Positions 1-8,283 of a stretch of DNA of 64,000 bases are shown here, in pieces. The DNA is from Enterocola sp045611845 (GTDB lineage Bacteria > Bacteroidota > Bacteroidia > Bacteroidales > Paludibacteraceae), in contig JAZKXZ010000020.1 of the NCBI GenBank assembly GCA_045611845.1, forward strand, positions 57,120 through 121,119, written 5' to 3'. Under the pieces are notes generated by a model. The model saw nothing but the letters and a program-made list of their open reading frames with translations. It did no database searches and was not told where the DNA came from. Every line of letters starts with the position of its first letter. Within the stretch, counting starts at the first letter, position 1. Both the position numbers and the translations under genes were made by a program.

Positions 1-64
1 TAAACTTAAACTCACTGCAGAGGAGTTTAAAGAGATAGCAGAGAAGATAAATAAAGAGTTCTAA
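1..64 (+). CDS. C-terminal end of an unidentified protein (partial)
   Basis: Only the last 20 codons lie in the window, in the frame starting at base 2. They read ...AEEFKEIAEKINKEF and end in TAA at 62-64. The peptide is charged and helical in character. The product cannot be identified from this tail. A rho-independent terminator follows 5 bp after the stop, which supports this as a real gene end. Confidence 0.6.
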   Translation, partial: KLKLTAEEFKEIAEKINKEF

Positions 65-68
65 TACA

Positions 69-100
69 AAAAAATCCAACCAAACGGTTGGATTTTTTTT
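69..100 (+). terminator. Rho-independent terminator
   Basis: TCCAACC (75-81) pairs with GGTTGGA (86-92) around the loop AAAC. The stem is flanked by AAAA and a run of eight T residues (93-100). It lies directly behind the partial plus-strand gene. Confidence 0.85.
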
Positions 101-127
101 ATATCTAATCACCTCCTGCGCTCCTAA

Positions 128-245
128 GCAGAGTTTTAAAGAGGTAAATTCAAGGCTTGCGAAGTCTGAGAAACCGGAGTTTACTGGACGTAAATGAGGA
201 TTTCGAAGTCAAGCGTAACGCAGAAGTTACCCTTTAAAACTCTGC
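128..245. repeat. 118-bp imperfect inverted-repeat element at the asnS 3' end
   Basis: The left arm (128-147) is the reverse complement of the right arm (227-245) except for one inserted base. The right arm contains the last codons and stop of asnS. Between the arms there is a smaller dyad, TTTAC (180-184) with GTAAA (190-194), and CGAAG occurs on both sides. As RNA this would be a long bulged hairpin, and it may also terminate asnS transcription. It resembles dispersed palindromic repeats of Bacteroidetes intergenic regions, but copy number cannot be judged from one window. Confidence 0.55.
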
Positions 246-1640
246 GTTATTTGGTGTACGTGGGAACGGTATCACATCACGGATGTTGCTCATGCCGGTA
301 ACGAATAGAAGAAGGCGTTCGAAGCCTAAGCCGAAACCAGAGTGAGGAGCAGAACCCCAACGACGAGTGTTAAGATACCACCAGATGTCTTTTTCTGGCA
401 CACCCATTTCGCCTGCGCGGGTTTTAAGTTTGTCGTAGTCTGCTTCACGTTCAGAACCACCAATAATTTCACCAATTTTTGGGAATAAAACGTCCATGGC
501 ACGTACTGTTTTACCATCTTCGTTTTGTTTCATATAGAATGATTTGATTTCTTTTGGATAATCTGTTAAGATAACAGGACGTTTGAAGTGTTCTTCTACT
601 AAATAACGTTCATGTTCAGATTGTAGGTCTGTGCCCCAACCCACACGGAATTCAAATTTCTTACCGTTTCTAACAGCTTCTTCAAGTATTTCAATACCTT
701 CTGTATATGTCAAACGAACAAAGTCGTTTGCTAGTACAAAGTTGATGCGTTCGATAAGTTCTTTGTCGAACATATCGTTTAGGAATTGGATATCGTCTTT
801 ACAGTTTTCTAGAGCCCATGTTAAGCAGAATTTAACGAAGTCTTCTGCTAGTTGCATATTGTCGTTGATGTCGTAGAAAGACATTTCTGGCTCAATCATC
901 CAGAACTCTGAAAGGTGACGAGGAGTGTTTGAGTTTTCTGCACGGAATGTAGGACCAAAGGTGTAAATTTCACCTAAAGCAAGAGCACCAAGCTCACCTT
1001 CTAGCTGACCAGACACGGTAAGAGAAGCGTGTTTGCCATAGAAATCTTGGCTGAAATCTACTTTTCCGTCTTCAGTTTTAGGAGTATTTTCTAAATCTAA
1101 AGTAGTTACAGTAAACATTTGACCTGCACCTTCGCAGTCTGAAGCTGTGATAAGTGGAGTGTGGAAATAATAGAAACCACGTTGGTGGAAGAATGTGTGA
1201 ATAGCCATAGCCATATTGTGGCGGATACGTAGCACAGCACCAAATGTGTTGGTACGTGGACGAAGGTAAGCAATTTCACGAAGGAACTCCATAGAGTGAC
1301 CTTTCTTTTGTAGTGGATATGTTTCTGGGTCTGCTTCGCCATAAACTACAATATTTGTAGCTTGAATTTCTACAGACTGACCTTTACCCATAGATTGCAC
1401 TAGAGTACCAGTTACACCAATACAAGCACCAGTTGTGATTTTTTTAAGCTCATTTTCGTCGAAATTAGCATTATCTACAACTATCTGGATATTATTTATA
1501 GTAGAGCCATCGTTTAGAGCGATGAAACTAACATTTTTGTTACCACGACGGGTTCTCACCCAACCTTTTACAATGATTTCTTCTCCGTAGCAAGTCATTT
1601 GTAATGCCTTAGCCACTTTAATTCTACTTGTTACACTCAT
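234..1640 (-). CDS. asnS: Asparagine--tRNA ligase
   Basis: Charges tRNA-Asn with asparagine in the cytoplasm. This is a class IIb synthetase of 468 residues, the usual bacterial length. An N-terminal OB-fold anticodon-binding domain (about residues 15-105) precedes the catalytic core. Motif 2 is visible around FRAENSNTPRHLSEFWMIEPE. Motif 3 lies at the C-terminus around GFGLGFERLLLFVTG, followed by IRDVIPFPRTP, which is diagnostic for AsnRS/AspRS. The start ATG is supported by a -7 element (TAACTTTGC) about 17 bp upstream. It is the last gene of a minus-strand series. The 39-bp gap from the outer-membrane gene and its own promoter suggest independent transcription. Its last codons form one arm of a long inverted repeat. 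Confidence 0.97.
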   Translation of the reverse strand: MSVTSRIKVAKALQMTCYGEEIIVKGWVRTRRGNKNVSFIALNDGSTINNIQIVVDNANFDENELKKITTGACIGVTGTLVQSMGKGQSVEIQATNIVVYGEADPETYPLQKKGHSMEFLREIAYLRPRTNTFGAVLRIRHNMAMAIHTFFHQRGFYYFHTPLITASDCEGAGQMFTVTTLDLENTPKTEDGKVDFSQDFYGKHASLTVSGQLEGELGALALGEIYTFGPTFRAENSNTPRHLSEFWMIEPEMSFYDINDNMQLAEDFVKFCLTWALENCKDDIQFLNDMFDKELIERINFVLANDFVRLTYTEGIEILEEAVRNGKKFEFRVGWGTDLQSEHERYLVEEHFKRPVILTDYPKEIKSFYMKQNEDGKTVRAMDVLFPKIGEIIGGSEREADYDKLKTRAGEMGVPEKDIWWYLNTRRWGSAPHSGFGLGFERLLLFVTGMSNIRDVIPFPRTPNNAEF

Positions 1641-1656
1641 AATCTAAAATTGAGTC

Positions 1657-1665
1657 GCAAAGTTA
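1657..1665 (-). promoter_or_regulatory. Putative -7 element for asnS
   Basis: On the minus strand this reads TAACTTTGC, matching the Bacteroidetes TAnnTTTG(C) consensus, and sits about 17 bp before the asnS ATG. A possible TTG -33 element falls inside the end of the upstream gene (around 1686-1690). Confidence 0.55.
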
Positions 1666-1679
1666 TTATTTTTTTTTAA

Positions 1680-3368
1680 TTAAAACAACATAGTTACGCC
1701 AGCAAGACCATTTATACCAAAATTACGGTAGCCATAATAGGTATCTGCCTTTTGATTTGCTAGGTTTTTGCCTTTGATAAACACTGTTAGCCAGTCTAGA
1801 GCTTTATAAGAAGCCCAAACGTCCACGTCGTGAATATCGTTCATTTTCACAACTTCGCCGGCAACTAATGCTTTTCTGTCCGCTAACATTTTATATGAAG
1901 CACCTACCTCCCATTTTTCTAGGAATCGATATGTACCTGTAAATTCAACTTTCCATGATGGTTTTTGCCATGCATATTCGTTTTCTTTGGTTTCCCAATA
2001 ATTAAATGTGGCAGTAAGACCTAAATCAAGACCCTTTACATAGTCGAAATGAAGACCTGCTTTTACATCTACTTTATGAGTGGTAGGTTCTGTTACCACG
2101 TCGAATGTATTGGCATATTTACCTGTTGCAATGCCGTTTTCGTCTAGTTCTGCCCTGTTTACAAAGAAATATTGGTCTAAAATAAGGTCGTAGTTGCAAC
2201 CTACATTAAACAAAAGACCTTCCATTATCTTAATGCGCAGACCTAAGTTTACATTCACTGGGGTGTAGGTAGGTTTTACCTTTAAGCTTGGTGTAATGTA
2301 TTGGTTTTCACGATATATTTCGTAGTAATAATTTGGGCTATACTCACCACCGATACCTGCATATAGATAGAAAATATCTGGCACAAGACCCCAATGACCA
2401 TAAACATCTGCAGAGCCTGTAAATGGAAGTTCGGCATGCTCGTCTAAGTCTACAAACATATTTGCGCCCACGTTTACCAACCAATCTTCGCCATGAATTC
2501 TATAGAAAGGTTTAAATTTCATTATACCTGCAGTGTGAGTATGTTTTGTGTAAGACTCAGTGTTCATATTCAACACATCAATGTCGGCATCTGCTTCAAG
2601 ACCAAGTTCACCTTTGCTTAGTTTGCCTGCAAGTTCAAATCCTACTCTTACCATGTGAGCATCTATATTTGAACTGGTACAGAAATATTTGTATCCACCA
2701 TGCAATTGATAATGAAATTTGCTATTATGGTCGGTAGAATAAACTTTAAAGAACACATCTACATCTGAATTCGTGCCAACAGCATTTTTCATAGAGTCGT
2801 TTGGCATAGTGCTCATACCATAATAGTCGAAACCACTATATTTATAATCTACTGATGTTTCCAATTTGGCTTTTTTGAAATTTACTTCATAATTTAGGCC
2901 TATATCGGTGATATGATCCATAGCACGAGCTGTAGTGCCATCTTCTAGAGTAATATTTCCAAAAGCACCATTGTGTTTGGCTGTCACATCCAACATTTGG
3001 TTGCCTTTTTCCACTAAAGGATAATAAAACTCACCCAATGTTTGCCAGTAAAAGCCCAAACCTGCCTTGAACATACCTTTCTTTCTGTCTTGTATAGAAT
3101 CGCCGGTAGCCTCATACTCAGTTGGTTTTTGTACTGTAGCAGACTTATCTGTTTTTTCTACTTTAGACCAAGTTGTATAGGTAATTTCTGGTTGTTCTAC
3201 TTCTACCACTTCTTTTTGTGGTGTTGGGCTTATCTTTTTGGCATTTGCCACTGTTGGGTCGTATTCTCTTTCAACTGTTAAGTCTCTTGAAATTTCTTCT
3301 GATGTTTCTTGAGAATATACTGTAAATACAGAACCTAAAGCTAACGCTATAATTAAAAATTTCTTCAT
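1680..3368 (-). CDS. Outer-membrane beta-barrel protein (TonB-dependent-receptor-like)
   Basis: A 562-residue exported protein with a signal peptide (MKKFLIIALALGSVFTVYSQ). A short Pro/Glu/Val-rich periplasmic segment contains VEREYDPTVANAKKI. About 450 residues follow with alternating aromatic and hydrophobic beta strands, and the chain ends in an aromatic residue (GLAGVTMLF) as expected for a BAM substrate. No canonical TonB plug is evident, so a transport role is not claimed. It begins 4 bp after the TPR gene and is probably co-transcribed. Pairs of a large TPR protein and a roughly 560-residue barrel recur in Bacteroidetes. The partner relationship is inferred from position only. Confidence 0.75.
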   Translation of the reverse strand: MKKFLIIALALGSVFTVYSQETSEEISRDLTVEREYDPTVANAKKISPTPQKEVVEVEQPEITYTTWSKVEKTDKSATVQKPTEYEATGDSIQDRKKGMFKAGLGFYWQTLGEFYYPLVEKGNQMLDVTAKHNGAFGNITLEDGTTARAMDHITDIGLNYEVNFKKAKLETSVDYKYSGFDYYGMSTMPNDSMKNAVGTNSDVDVFFKVYSTDHNSKFHYQLHGGYKYFCTSSNIDAHMVRVGFELAGKLSKGELGLEADADIDVLNMNTESYTKHTHTAGIMKFKPFYRIHGEDWLVNVGANMFVDLDEHAELPFTGSADVYGHWGLVPDIFYLYAGIGGEYSPNYYYEIYRENQYITPSLKVKPTYTPVNVNLGLRIKIMEGLLFNVGCNYDLILDQYFFVNRAELDENGIATGKYANTFDVVTEPTTHKVDVKAGLHFDYVKGLDLGLTATFNYWETKENEYAWQKPSWKVEFTGTYRFLEKWEVGASYKMLADRKALVAGEVVKMNDIHDVDVWASYKALDWLTVFIKGKNLANQKADTYYGYRNFGINGLAGVTMLF

Positions 3369-3372
3369 TTTA

Positions 3373-6300
3373 TTATTGATTAGATACTGTTTCTGACTCT
3401 TTATTATCTATTAACACCAATCTAGAGGCAATAGCATCTGAAATTTCTTTATCATCTGCTACGTAGTTGTCTCTTAGGCTAAGTAGATATTGTTTTGCTT
3501 CGAAATAGTTTTCTTTTGCAATGTAAATATCAGATAATAAGATAAATGACTTCGCTAGATAGTGTGCGTGTGGAGTGCCTTTTTCTATATATGAGAACAC
3601 TTCAGCCTCTGCTTTGTTTAAATTTCCTTTTGTATAATAATAATTTGCAAGTTCATATTTAGCCTCTGCACCATAAATATTGCGTGTATCGGCAGATAGT
3701 GCTACCAAATCGTTATAAGCTGCATCCATATTTGAAAGCGCTGCATATGATTTATATCTATCGTAACGTGCTTCTGTAAGGATTTCATCGTCGGAATATG
3801 CATTTATAATATCAGTAGATACCTCAATTGTTTTGTTGTAGTCTTTTAATATATAAGCACAACGTAAGATACCCACTTTTGCAGGCTGTCTGCTTTCTGC
3901 GCTACCTACTTGATCTAGTTTTGTGAAATATGCTAACGCATCTTCATATTTTTGTAGATCGTATGCTATAGAAGAAGCTCTTTGAAGAGAAAACTCTAGG
4001 TTTGGATTTTCTGCGTTATCCAACAATTTAGCATACAAGGCAAGCGACTCTGAATATTTTCTTTCTTGATAATAACTATTTGCTAGATAGTATTGTGCCA
4101 AGGTATTGTATTTTCCTTGTGGATACATATTTATGTATTTGTCAAGGGCTACACTTGCTTCTGCATAGTTGCTTTTGAAGTAGATTTTCTCTGCAGCTTT
4201 GTATTGTAGAGAGTCTTCTTTTGTGGTTGAGGATTTACCCAATTGTTGTGCCAACTGATTAAATTCATCCACTTTGTTGGTATCTACCATTATACTTTCT
4301 AATGCAGAAAGTGCTGTAGCTGCCTCCTCTGTATTTGGATATGTTACTGCCACTTTTTTGTATGTTGCTGCAGCCTCTGCCACCTTGCCAGAGTTGTATT
4401 GAAGCATAGCTATTTGCAGTTGAGCCTTTCTTACAACAGGGTTTGAAGCAGGGAATTTCTTTGAAATATCCTCGAAACTTGCAATAGCTTCATCGTTTTT
4501 ATTTAAAGCAATGTATGCTTTACCTACCTCAAACAATGCATCGTCGTTCCAATCAGATTTTGGGAAACGTGTTTGTAAGTCGTTAAGAGTTTCAATTTTT
4601 TCGTTATAACTCTTTTGCAAACCTAAAACAAACGCTTTTTGGTATAAAGCATAGTCCACACCTTTATATGTGCCACCAATTTCTACAGATTGGTTATATG
4701 ATTTTAATGCTTGTTCAAAGTTTCTTTGTAGGAAATAACAGTCGCCAATTCTATTCAAGGCATCCAATCTCATTACTGGATTCACCTTTTCTATAATTTC
4801 ATATTTTCTAAACCAATTTGCAGCAGACTTATAATCTTTTTTGTTCCAATAAATATAAGCAATATTGTATTGTGCAAAACGATACTCGTCTTGGTCTATA
4901 GAAACTGTCTTTTTAAGATATAGATTAAATTGCTCTTCTGCCTCGTCGTATTTTTTTGAGCGATATAGACACTCACCATACCAAAAATGTGCACGAGCAG
5001 TAATGTCGGCATTGTATGATTTTTCGCCTATTAAGGTTTGAAGATGCACCATTGCATCAGAGTATTTTCTGTTTGCAATAGCATCTGTTGCCATACCAAA
5101 AAGTACTCTTTGCTCTGCTTCTTTTACTACACTGTCTGTAGAATTTAAGTTCTTGATAGAAGCATATGCTTGAGAATAATTGGTTGTGGTAAGATAAGAA
5201 GAAATAAGATACTCGTGTACTTTTTCTTTGTGTTTTGAGTTTGGAAACTCTTTTAAGAATCTTTCAAATGCCTCTACAGACTCGTTGAAAGCTGAATATG
5301 AAAGTTCGTATGTTAAAAGTGCATAATTGTAAAGTGCATCTTCTTGTATTTGCTTGTCAAAGCTTAAACGAGAAGCCTTGTCGAAAGACATACGTGCATT
5401 TTTCTTGTCGGCAAGTTTTAAATATGACATAGCAGTGTGGAAATAACTGTTTTGTCCCAATTTATCTTTCTCGCTTGTAGATTTTGCTAGTGCCTTAACT
5501 GCTTTGTCGTAGTTTTCTGTGTTGTAATAAGACATACCAAGAGCATACCAATCTTCACGGGTAATTTTCTTGCTTAGCTTTTGGTATTTCTCCAAAAGTT
5601 CTATAGTTTGTGCATATTCTTTACTAGAAAACTTGCACACTGCCAATATTTTATACACCTCAGCATTATCTTTTTTAATTTCTCCTTTAGAGATAATTTT
5701 TTCGGCATATTGTGTGCTTTTTTCGCAGTTGTCTAGCAAGAAATACAATCTACATAATAAAAGTGGAGTTTCTTCTTTGAAAGCAGGAGCATTTTCTGCT
5801 ACTAAGATATTTTCTAGAGCCACAGAATAGTTTTTTAGTCTATATTGAGAATATCCATAATAGTAGTGAGCTGGCACATCGTACTTCTCAGAGTTGCGTT
5901 TAAGCAATAATCCGAACTCGTATGATGCTTCCTCATATTTTTTTCTATCTAGATATGCATAACCACGATAAAATAGTAGTGCATTTATATCTTCGTCTGT
6001 AAGATTTTCGCGTCTTACCTTTTCTAAAATAGCAAGGGCATTTTTGTGTTTGCCTGCTTCTATTTCTAGAATACCTATATATAAATGAAATTTATCTAGT
6101 TCTGAAGCGTATGGATATGCTAGCACGTATGCTTCCAATTTATTTATAGCGTCAGCATTTCTTAAATAATATGCAGACAGTGCAGAGGTATATTCTGCTT
6201 TTCTTTTTTCTTCTGCATCATCAATGCCTTCTGCCAATAATTCTTCTGTATATCTGTATGCTGCAGAGTAGTTTTTGCTATGGAAAAACTCTTCGGCATG

Positions 6301-6399
6301 CTCCATAAGACGAGATTCTTCGTTGTGAAATGGAGAATCTGTAGCAGATATATTAAATGCTATTAGAGAAAATAAAATTAAGGATAATATCTTTTTCAT
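3373..6399 (-). CDS. Large periplasmic TPR-repeat protein
   Basis: A 1008-residue protein with a signal peptide (MKKILSLILFSLIAFNISA) followed almost entirely by tetratricopeptide-type helix pairs. Repeated patterns such as YYNTENYDKAVKALAKS, YLDRKKYEEASYEFGLLL and YRSKKYDEAEEQFNLYL are visible through to about residue 980. Some units resemble the YbgF/CpoB and BamD style of repeat. There is no catalytic motif, so it is most likely a scaffold in the periplasm or at the outer membrane. Its ATG overlaps the stop of the methyltransferase gene by 4 bp, and the outer-membrane barrel follows 4 bp later, implying a translationally coupled operon. Exact function unknown. Confidence 0.8.
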   Translation of the reverse strand: MKKILSLILFSLIAFNISATDSPFHNEESRLMEHAEEFFHSKNYSAAYRYTEELLAEGIDDAEEKRKAEYTSALSAYYLRNADAINKLEAYVLAYPYASELDKFHLYIGILEIEAGKHKNALAILEKVRRENLTDEDINALLFYRGYAYLDRKKYEEASYEFGLLLKRNSEKYDVPAHYYYGYSQYRLKNYSVALENILVAENAPAFKEETPLLLCRLYFLLDNCEKSTQYAEKIISKGEIKKDNAEVYKILAVCKFSSKEYAQTIELLEKYQKLSKKITREDWYALGMSYYNTENYDKAVKALAKSTSEKDKLGQNSYFHTAMSYLKLADKKNARMSFDKASRLSFDKQIQEDALYNYALLTYELSYSAFNESVEAFERFLKEFPNSKHKEKVHEYLISSYLTTTNYSQAYASIKNLNSTDSVVKEAEQRVLFGMATDAIANRKYSDAMVHLQTLIGEKSYNADITARAHFWYGECLYRSKKYDEAEEQFNLYLKKTVSIDQDEYRFAQYNIAYIYWNKKDYKSAANWFRKYEIIEKVNPVMRLDALNRIGDCYFLQRNFEQALKSYNQSVEIGGTYKGVDYALYQKAFVLGLQKSYNEKIETLNDLQTRFPKSDWNDDALFEVGKAYIALNKNDEAIASFEDISKKFPASNPVVRKAQLQIAMLQYNSGKVAEAAATYKKVAVTYPNTEEAATALSALESIMVDTNKVDEFNQLAQQLGKSSTTKEDSLQYKAAEKIYFKSNYAEASVALDKYINMYPQGKYNTLAQYYLANSYYQERKYSESLALYAKLLDNAENPNLEFSLQRASSIAYDLQKYEDALAYFTKLDQVGSAESRQPAKVGILRCAYILKDYNKTIEVSTDIINAYSDDEILTEARYDRYKSYAALSNMDAAYNDLVALSADTRNIYGAEAKYELANYYYTKGNLNKAEAEVFSYIEKGTPHAHYLAKSFILLSDIYIAKENYFEAKQYLLSLRDNYVADDKEISDAIASRLVLIDNKESETVSNQ

Positions 6400-7028
6400 T
6401 TTTTTTGAATAAATGTAAGTCCGTCGCGCAAAGGTAATATAAAATAAGAAATTTTTTCTTTTTGGGTATTTAAATAATCGTTAAAAGCTAGTAGCCCTTT
6501 GGTTTGATAATCGTTTGAGGCTACCTTCTCAACCACTTTACCACCCCATAGTGTATTGTCGGCAAGAATAAAGCCTCCAGGGGTAAGTTTGTCGAATACT
6601 GCATTATAATATTCTATATAATGTCTTTTATTGGCATCAATAAAGATAAGGTCAAATGTTTCGTTGCACTCTTCTAGCCATTTAAGTGCATCTGCAATAA
6701 TAAATTCTATTTTTGAAGCATTAGGCGAAGCGTTTATATACTCACGTGCCATATCTTCTATTTCATCATCGATGTCGATGGTAATAAGTTTACCATCTTC
6801 TGGCAAGTTTTCTGCAAGGCAAATGGCAGAATAACCCACGTATGTGCCAAGTTCTAGGATGCGTTTTGGCTTAATCATAGCCACAAGCATACTAAGCAAA
6901 CGACCTTGAATATGACCAGATAGCATGTGAGGGTGAAGAAGTTTCACATTTGCCTCATGAGTAAGTTTCTGAAGAAGCTGAGCTTCTGGCTCAGAGTGAT
7001 CAAGAATATATTTTTCTAATTCTTTCAT
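6396..7028 (-). CDS. SAM-dependent O-methyltransferase (Methyltransf_3 family)
   Basis: A 210-residue cytoplasmic methyltransferase of the catechol O-methyltransferase-like family. The SAM-binding glycine loop is ELGTYVGYS (residues 59-67). The acidic ribose-binding strand ITIDIDDE follows, then the metal-site motif DLIFIDANK and the ADNTLWGG motif typical of this family. The natural substrate cannot be read from sequence; the family covers small phenolic substrates. Start and stop overlap the flanking M16 peptidase (1 bp) and TPR gene (4 bp), so it belongs to one transcript with them. The metabolic link to those envelope genes is unclear. Confidence 0.85.
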   Translation of the reverse strand: MKELEKYILDHSEPEAQLLQKLTHEANVKLLHPHMLSGHIQGRLLSMLVAMIKPKRILELGTYVGYSAICLAENLPEDGKLITIDIDDEIEDMAREYINASPNASKIEFIIADALKWLEECNETFDLIFIDANKRHYIEYYNAVFDKLTPGGFILADNTLWGGKVVEKVASNDYQTKGLLAFNDYLNTQKEKISYFILPLRDGLTFIQKK

Positions 7029-8215
7029 TATAAATAAATTATCTCACTTAATTTTTCTTTTACAAAATATTTTTGCGCCACATCAAGCACCTCATCGGCA
7101 GAAATGGCCATATATTTTTCTATGGTTTCATTTATATCAGACACCAGAGAAAAAGTCATATATTGTTTTACAGACGAGAGAATAGTGCTTTCTCTGTTTT
7201 CCTGTGCCAAATATACCTGACCCACAATTTGTCTTTTACTTCTGGATAGCAAAGTTTGAGAAATCTTGTTTTGCACAAGAAGGTCTATTTCCTTATATGT
7301 TAAGCGTTTAGCCCTTGCAAGGTCTTCGTGATCGGTACCTAAATACACATACCAAAGCCCTGTATCAGAATATGTTTGATATTGAGAATCTACCTGATAG
7401 ACTAGTGCATTTTTCTCTCTTAAAGACAGATTTAATTTACTAGTCATATTTGGACCACCTAATATATTATTTAACAAAAAGAACGCATATTTTTCTTTTT
7501 CCGAAATGGATGGTGCTCTACCTCCTATAACGTAATGCAATTGGGCTGTATTGCGTTTTATCTCAAGTTTTTTAGGAAAATATTCTTTAGGTGTAATTCT
7601 TTGGAAGTTTCTTACACTTGACTCCACAGGCACAAGGTATTTATTTACCAATTTTTCTACATAGGTTTGCGAAAAATCGCCCATTGAGAAAAACACCAAT
7701 TCATCTGTGGTATAACATCTTTTGTAGAAGTTAATCAGTTTTTCTGAAGTAATAAGATCTAAAGAATCTTTTGTTCCTAATATGTTTCTACCAAGCGAGA
7801 AACCATCAAACAACACCTCCTCTAAATCGTCGATTATAGACTCTGCAGGAGCATCTAAATATGAATCTATCTCGTCTTTTACTACCTCTTTTTCTTTTAG
7901 AAGTTCTTCCTCTCCTATCGTAGAATTGAATATTACATCCATAATCAAGTCTACCGCACGAGAAAAATCTCTTTTCAGTACTATTGAATAAACAACGGTC
8001 TCTTCTTTTGTGGTATAAGCATTAAGTTCTCCACCTACTGTTTCTAGGCAGTTCATCACCTGATATTGAGACCTCTTTTTAGTGCCTTTAAAGAACAAAT
8101 GCTCCAGAAGATGAGCCATGCCGTGCTCATTCTGAAGTTCGTCTCTAGTGCCTGTGTTTGCCATTATGCCACAATACACCACATCTGACTTACAAGGTAT
8201 ATGAAGTATTCTCAT
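7028..8215 (-). CDS. M16 family zinc metallopeptidase
   Basis: A 395-residue pitrilysin-type peptidase. The inverted zinc motif HxxEH is HLLEH (H35, E38, H39), and the downstream glutamate ligand lies in the EKEVVKDEI stretch. The C-terminal half is the usual inactive M16_C domain with Arg/Tyr substrate residues. Bacterial relatives cleave small peptides. The N-terminus is unusually short: the strand that normally precedes RILHIP is absent, and an in-frame TGA lies four codons upstream, so no longer start is possible. No signal peptide is seen. A hairpin terminator ends only 11 bp before the ATG, leaving no room for an ordinary promoter. Probably first gene of the M16/methyltransferase/TPR/barrel operon. 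Confidence 0.88.
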   Translation of the reverse strand: MRILHIPCKSDVVYCGIMANTGTRDELQNEHGMAHLLEHLFFKGTKKRSQYQVMNCLETVGGELNAYTTKEETVVYSIVLKRDFSRAVDLIMDVIFNSTIGEEELLKEKEVVKDEIDSYLDAPAESIIDDLEEVLFDGFSLGRNILGTKDSLDLITSEKLINFYKRCYTTDELVFFSMGDFSQTYVEKLVNKYLVPVESSVRNFQRITPKEYFPKKLEIKRNTAQLHYVIGGRAPSISEKEKYAFFLLNNILGGPNMTSKLNLSLREKNALVYQVDSQYQTYSDTGLWYVYLGTDHEDLARAKRLTYKEIDLLVQNKISQTLLSRSKRQIVGQVYLAQENRESTILSSVKQYMTFSLVSDINETIEKYMAISADEVLDVAQKYFVKEKLSEIIYL

Positions 8216-8226
8216 GTTTAAACCTC

Positions 8227-8262
8227 AAAAAAGAAGCTGACTTTTTAGCCAGCTTCTTTTTA
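8227..8262 (-). terminator. Terminator behind the GldK/GldJ-like gene
   Basis: AAGAAGCTGACT (8231-8242) pairs with AGCCAGCTTCTT (8247-8258) with one mismatch-type wobble and a short T/A loop. A-runs and T-runs on both sides make it bidirectional. On the minus strand it lies about 20 bp after the lipoprotein stop and directly before the M16 start. Confidence 0.8.
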
Positions 8263-8283
8263 TATCTTGGATAATTTTAATTC

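Noticed and set aside
1106..1342. Minus-strand frame of 78 codons in asnS (and similar long shadow frames inside other genes, e.g. 12707-13138, 52924-53442)
   Set aside because: They lie in alternate frames of well-supported genes and show no family features.
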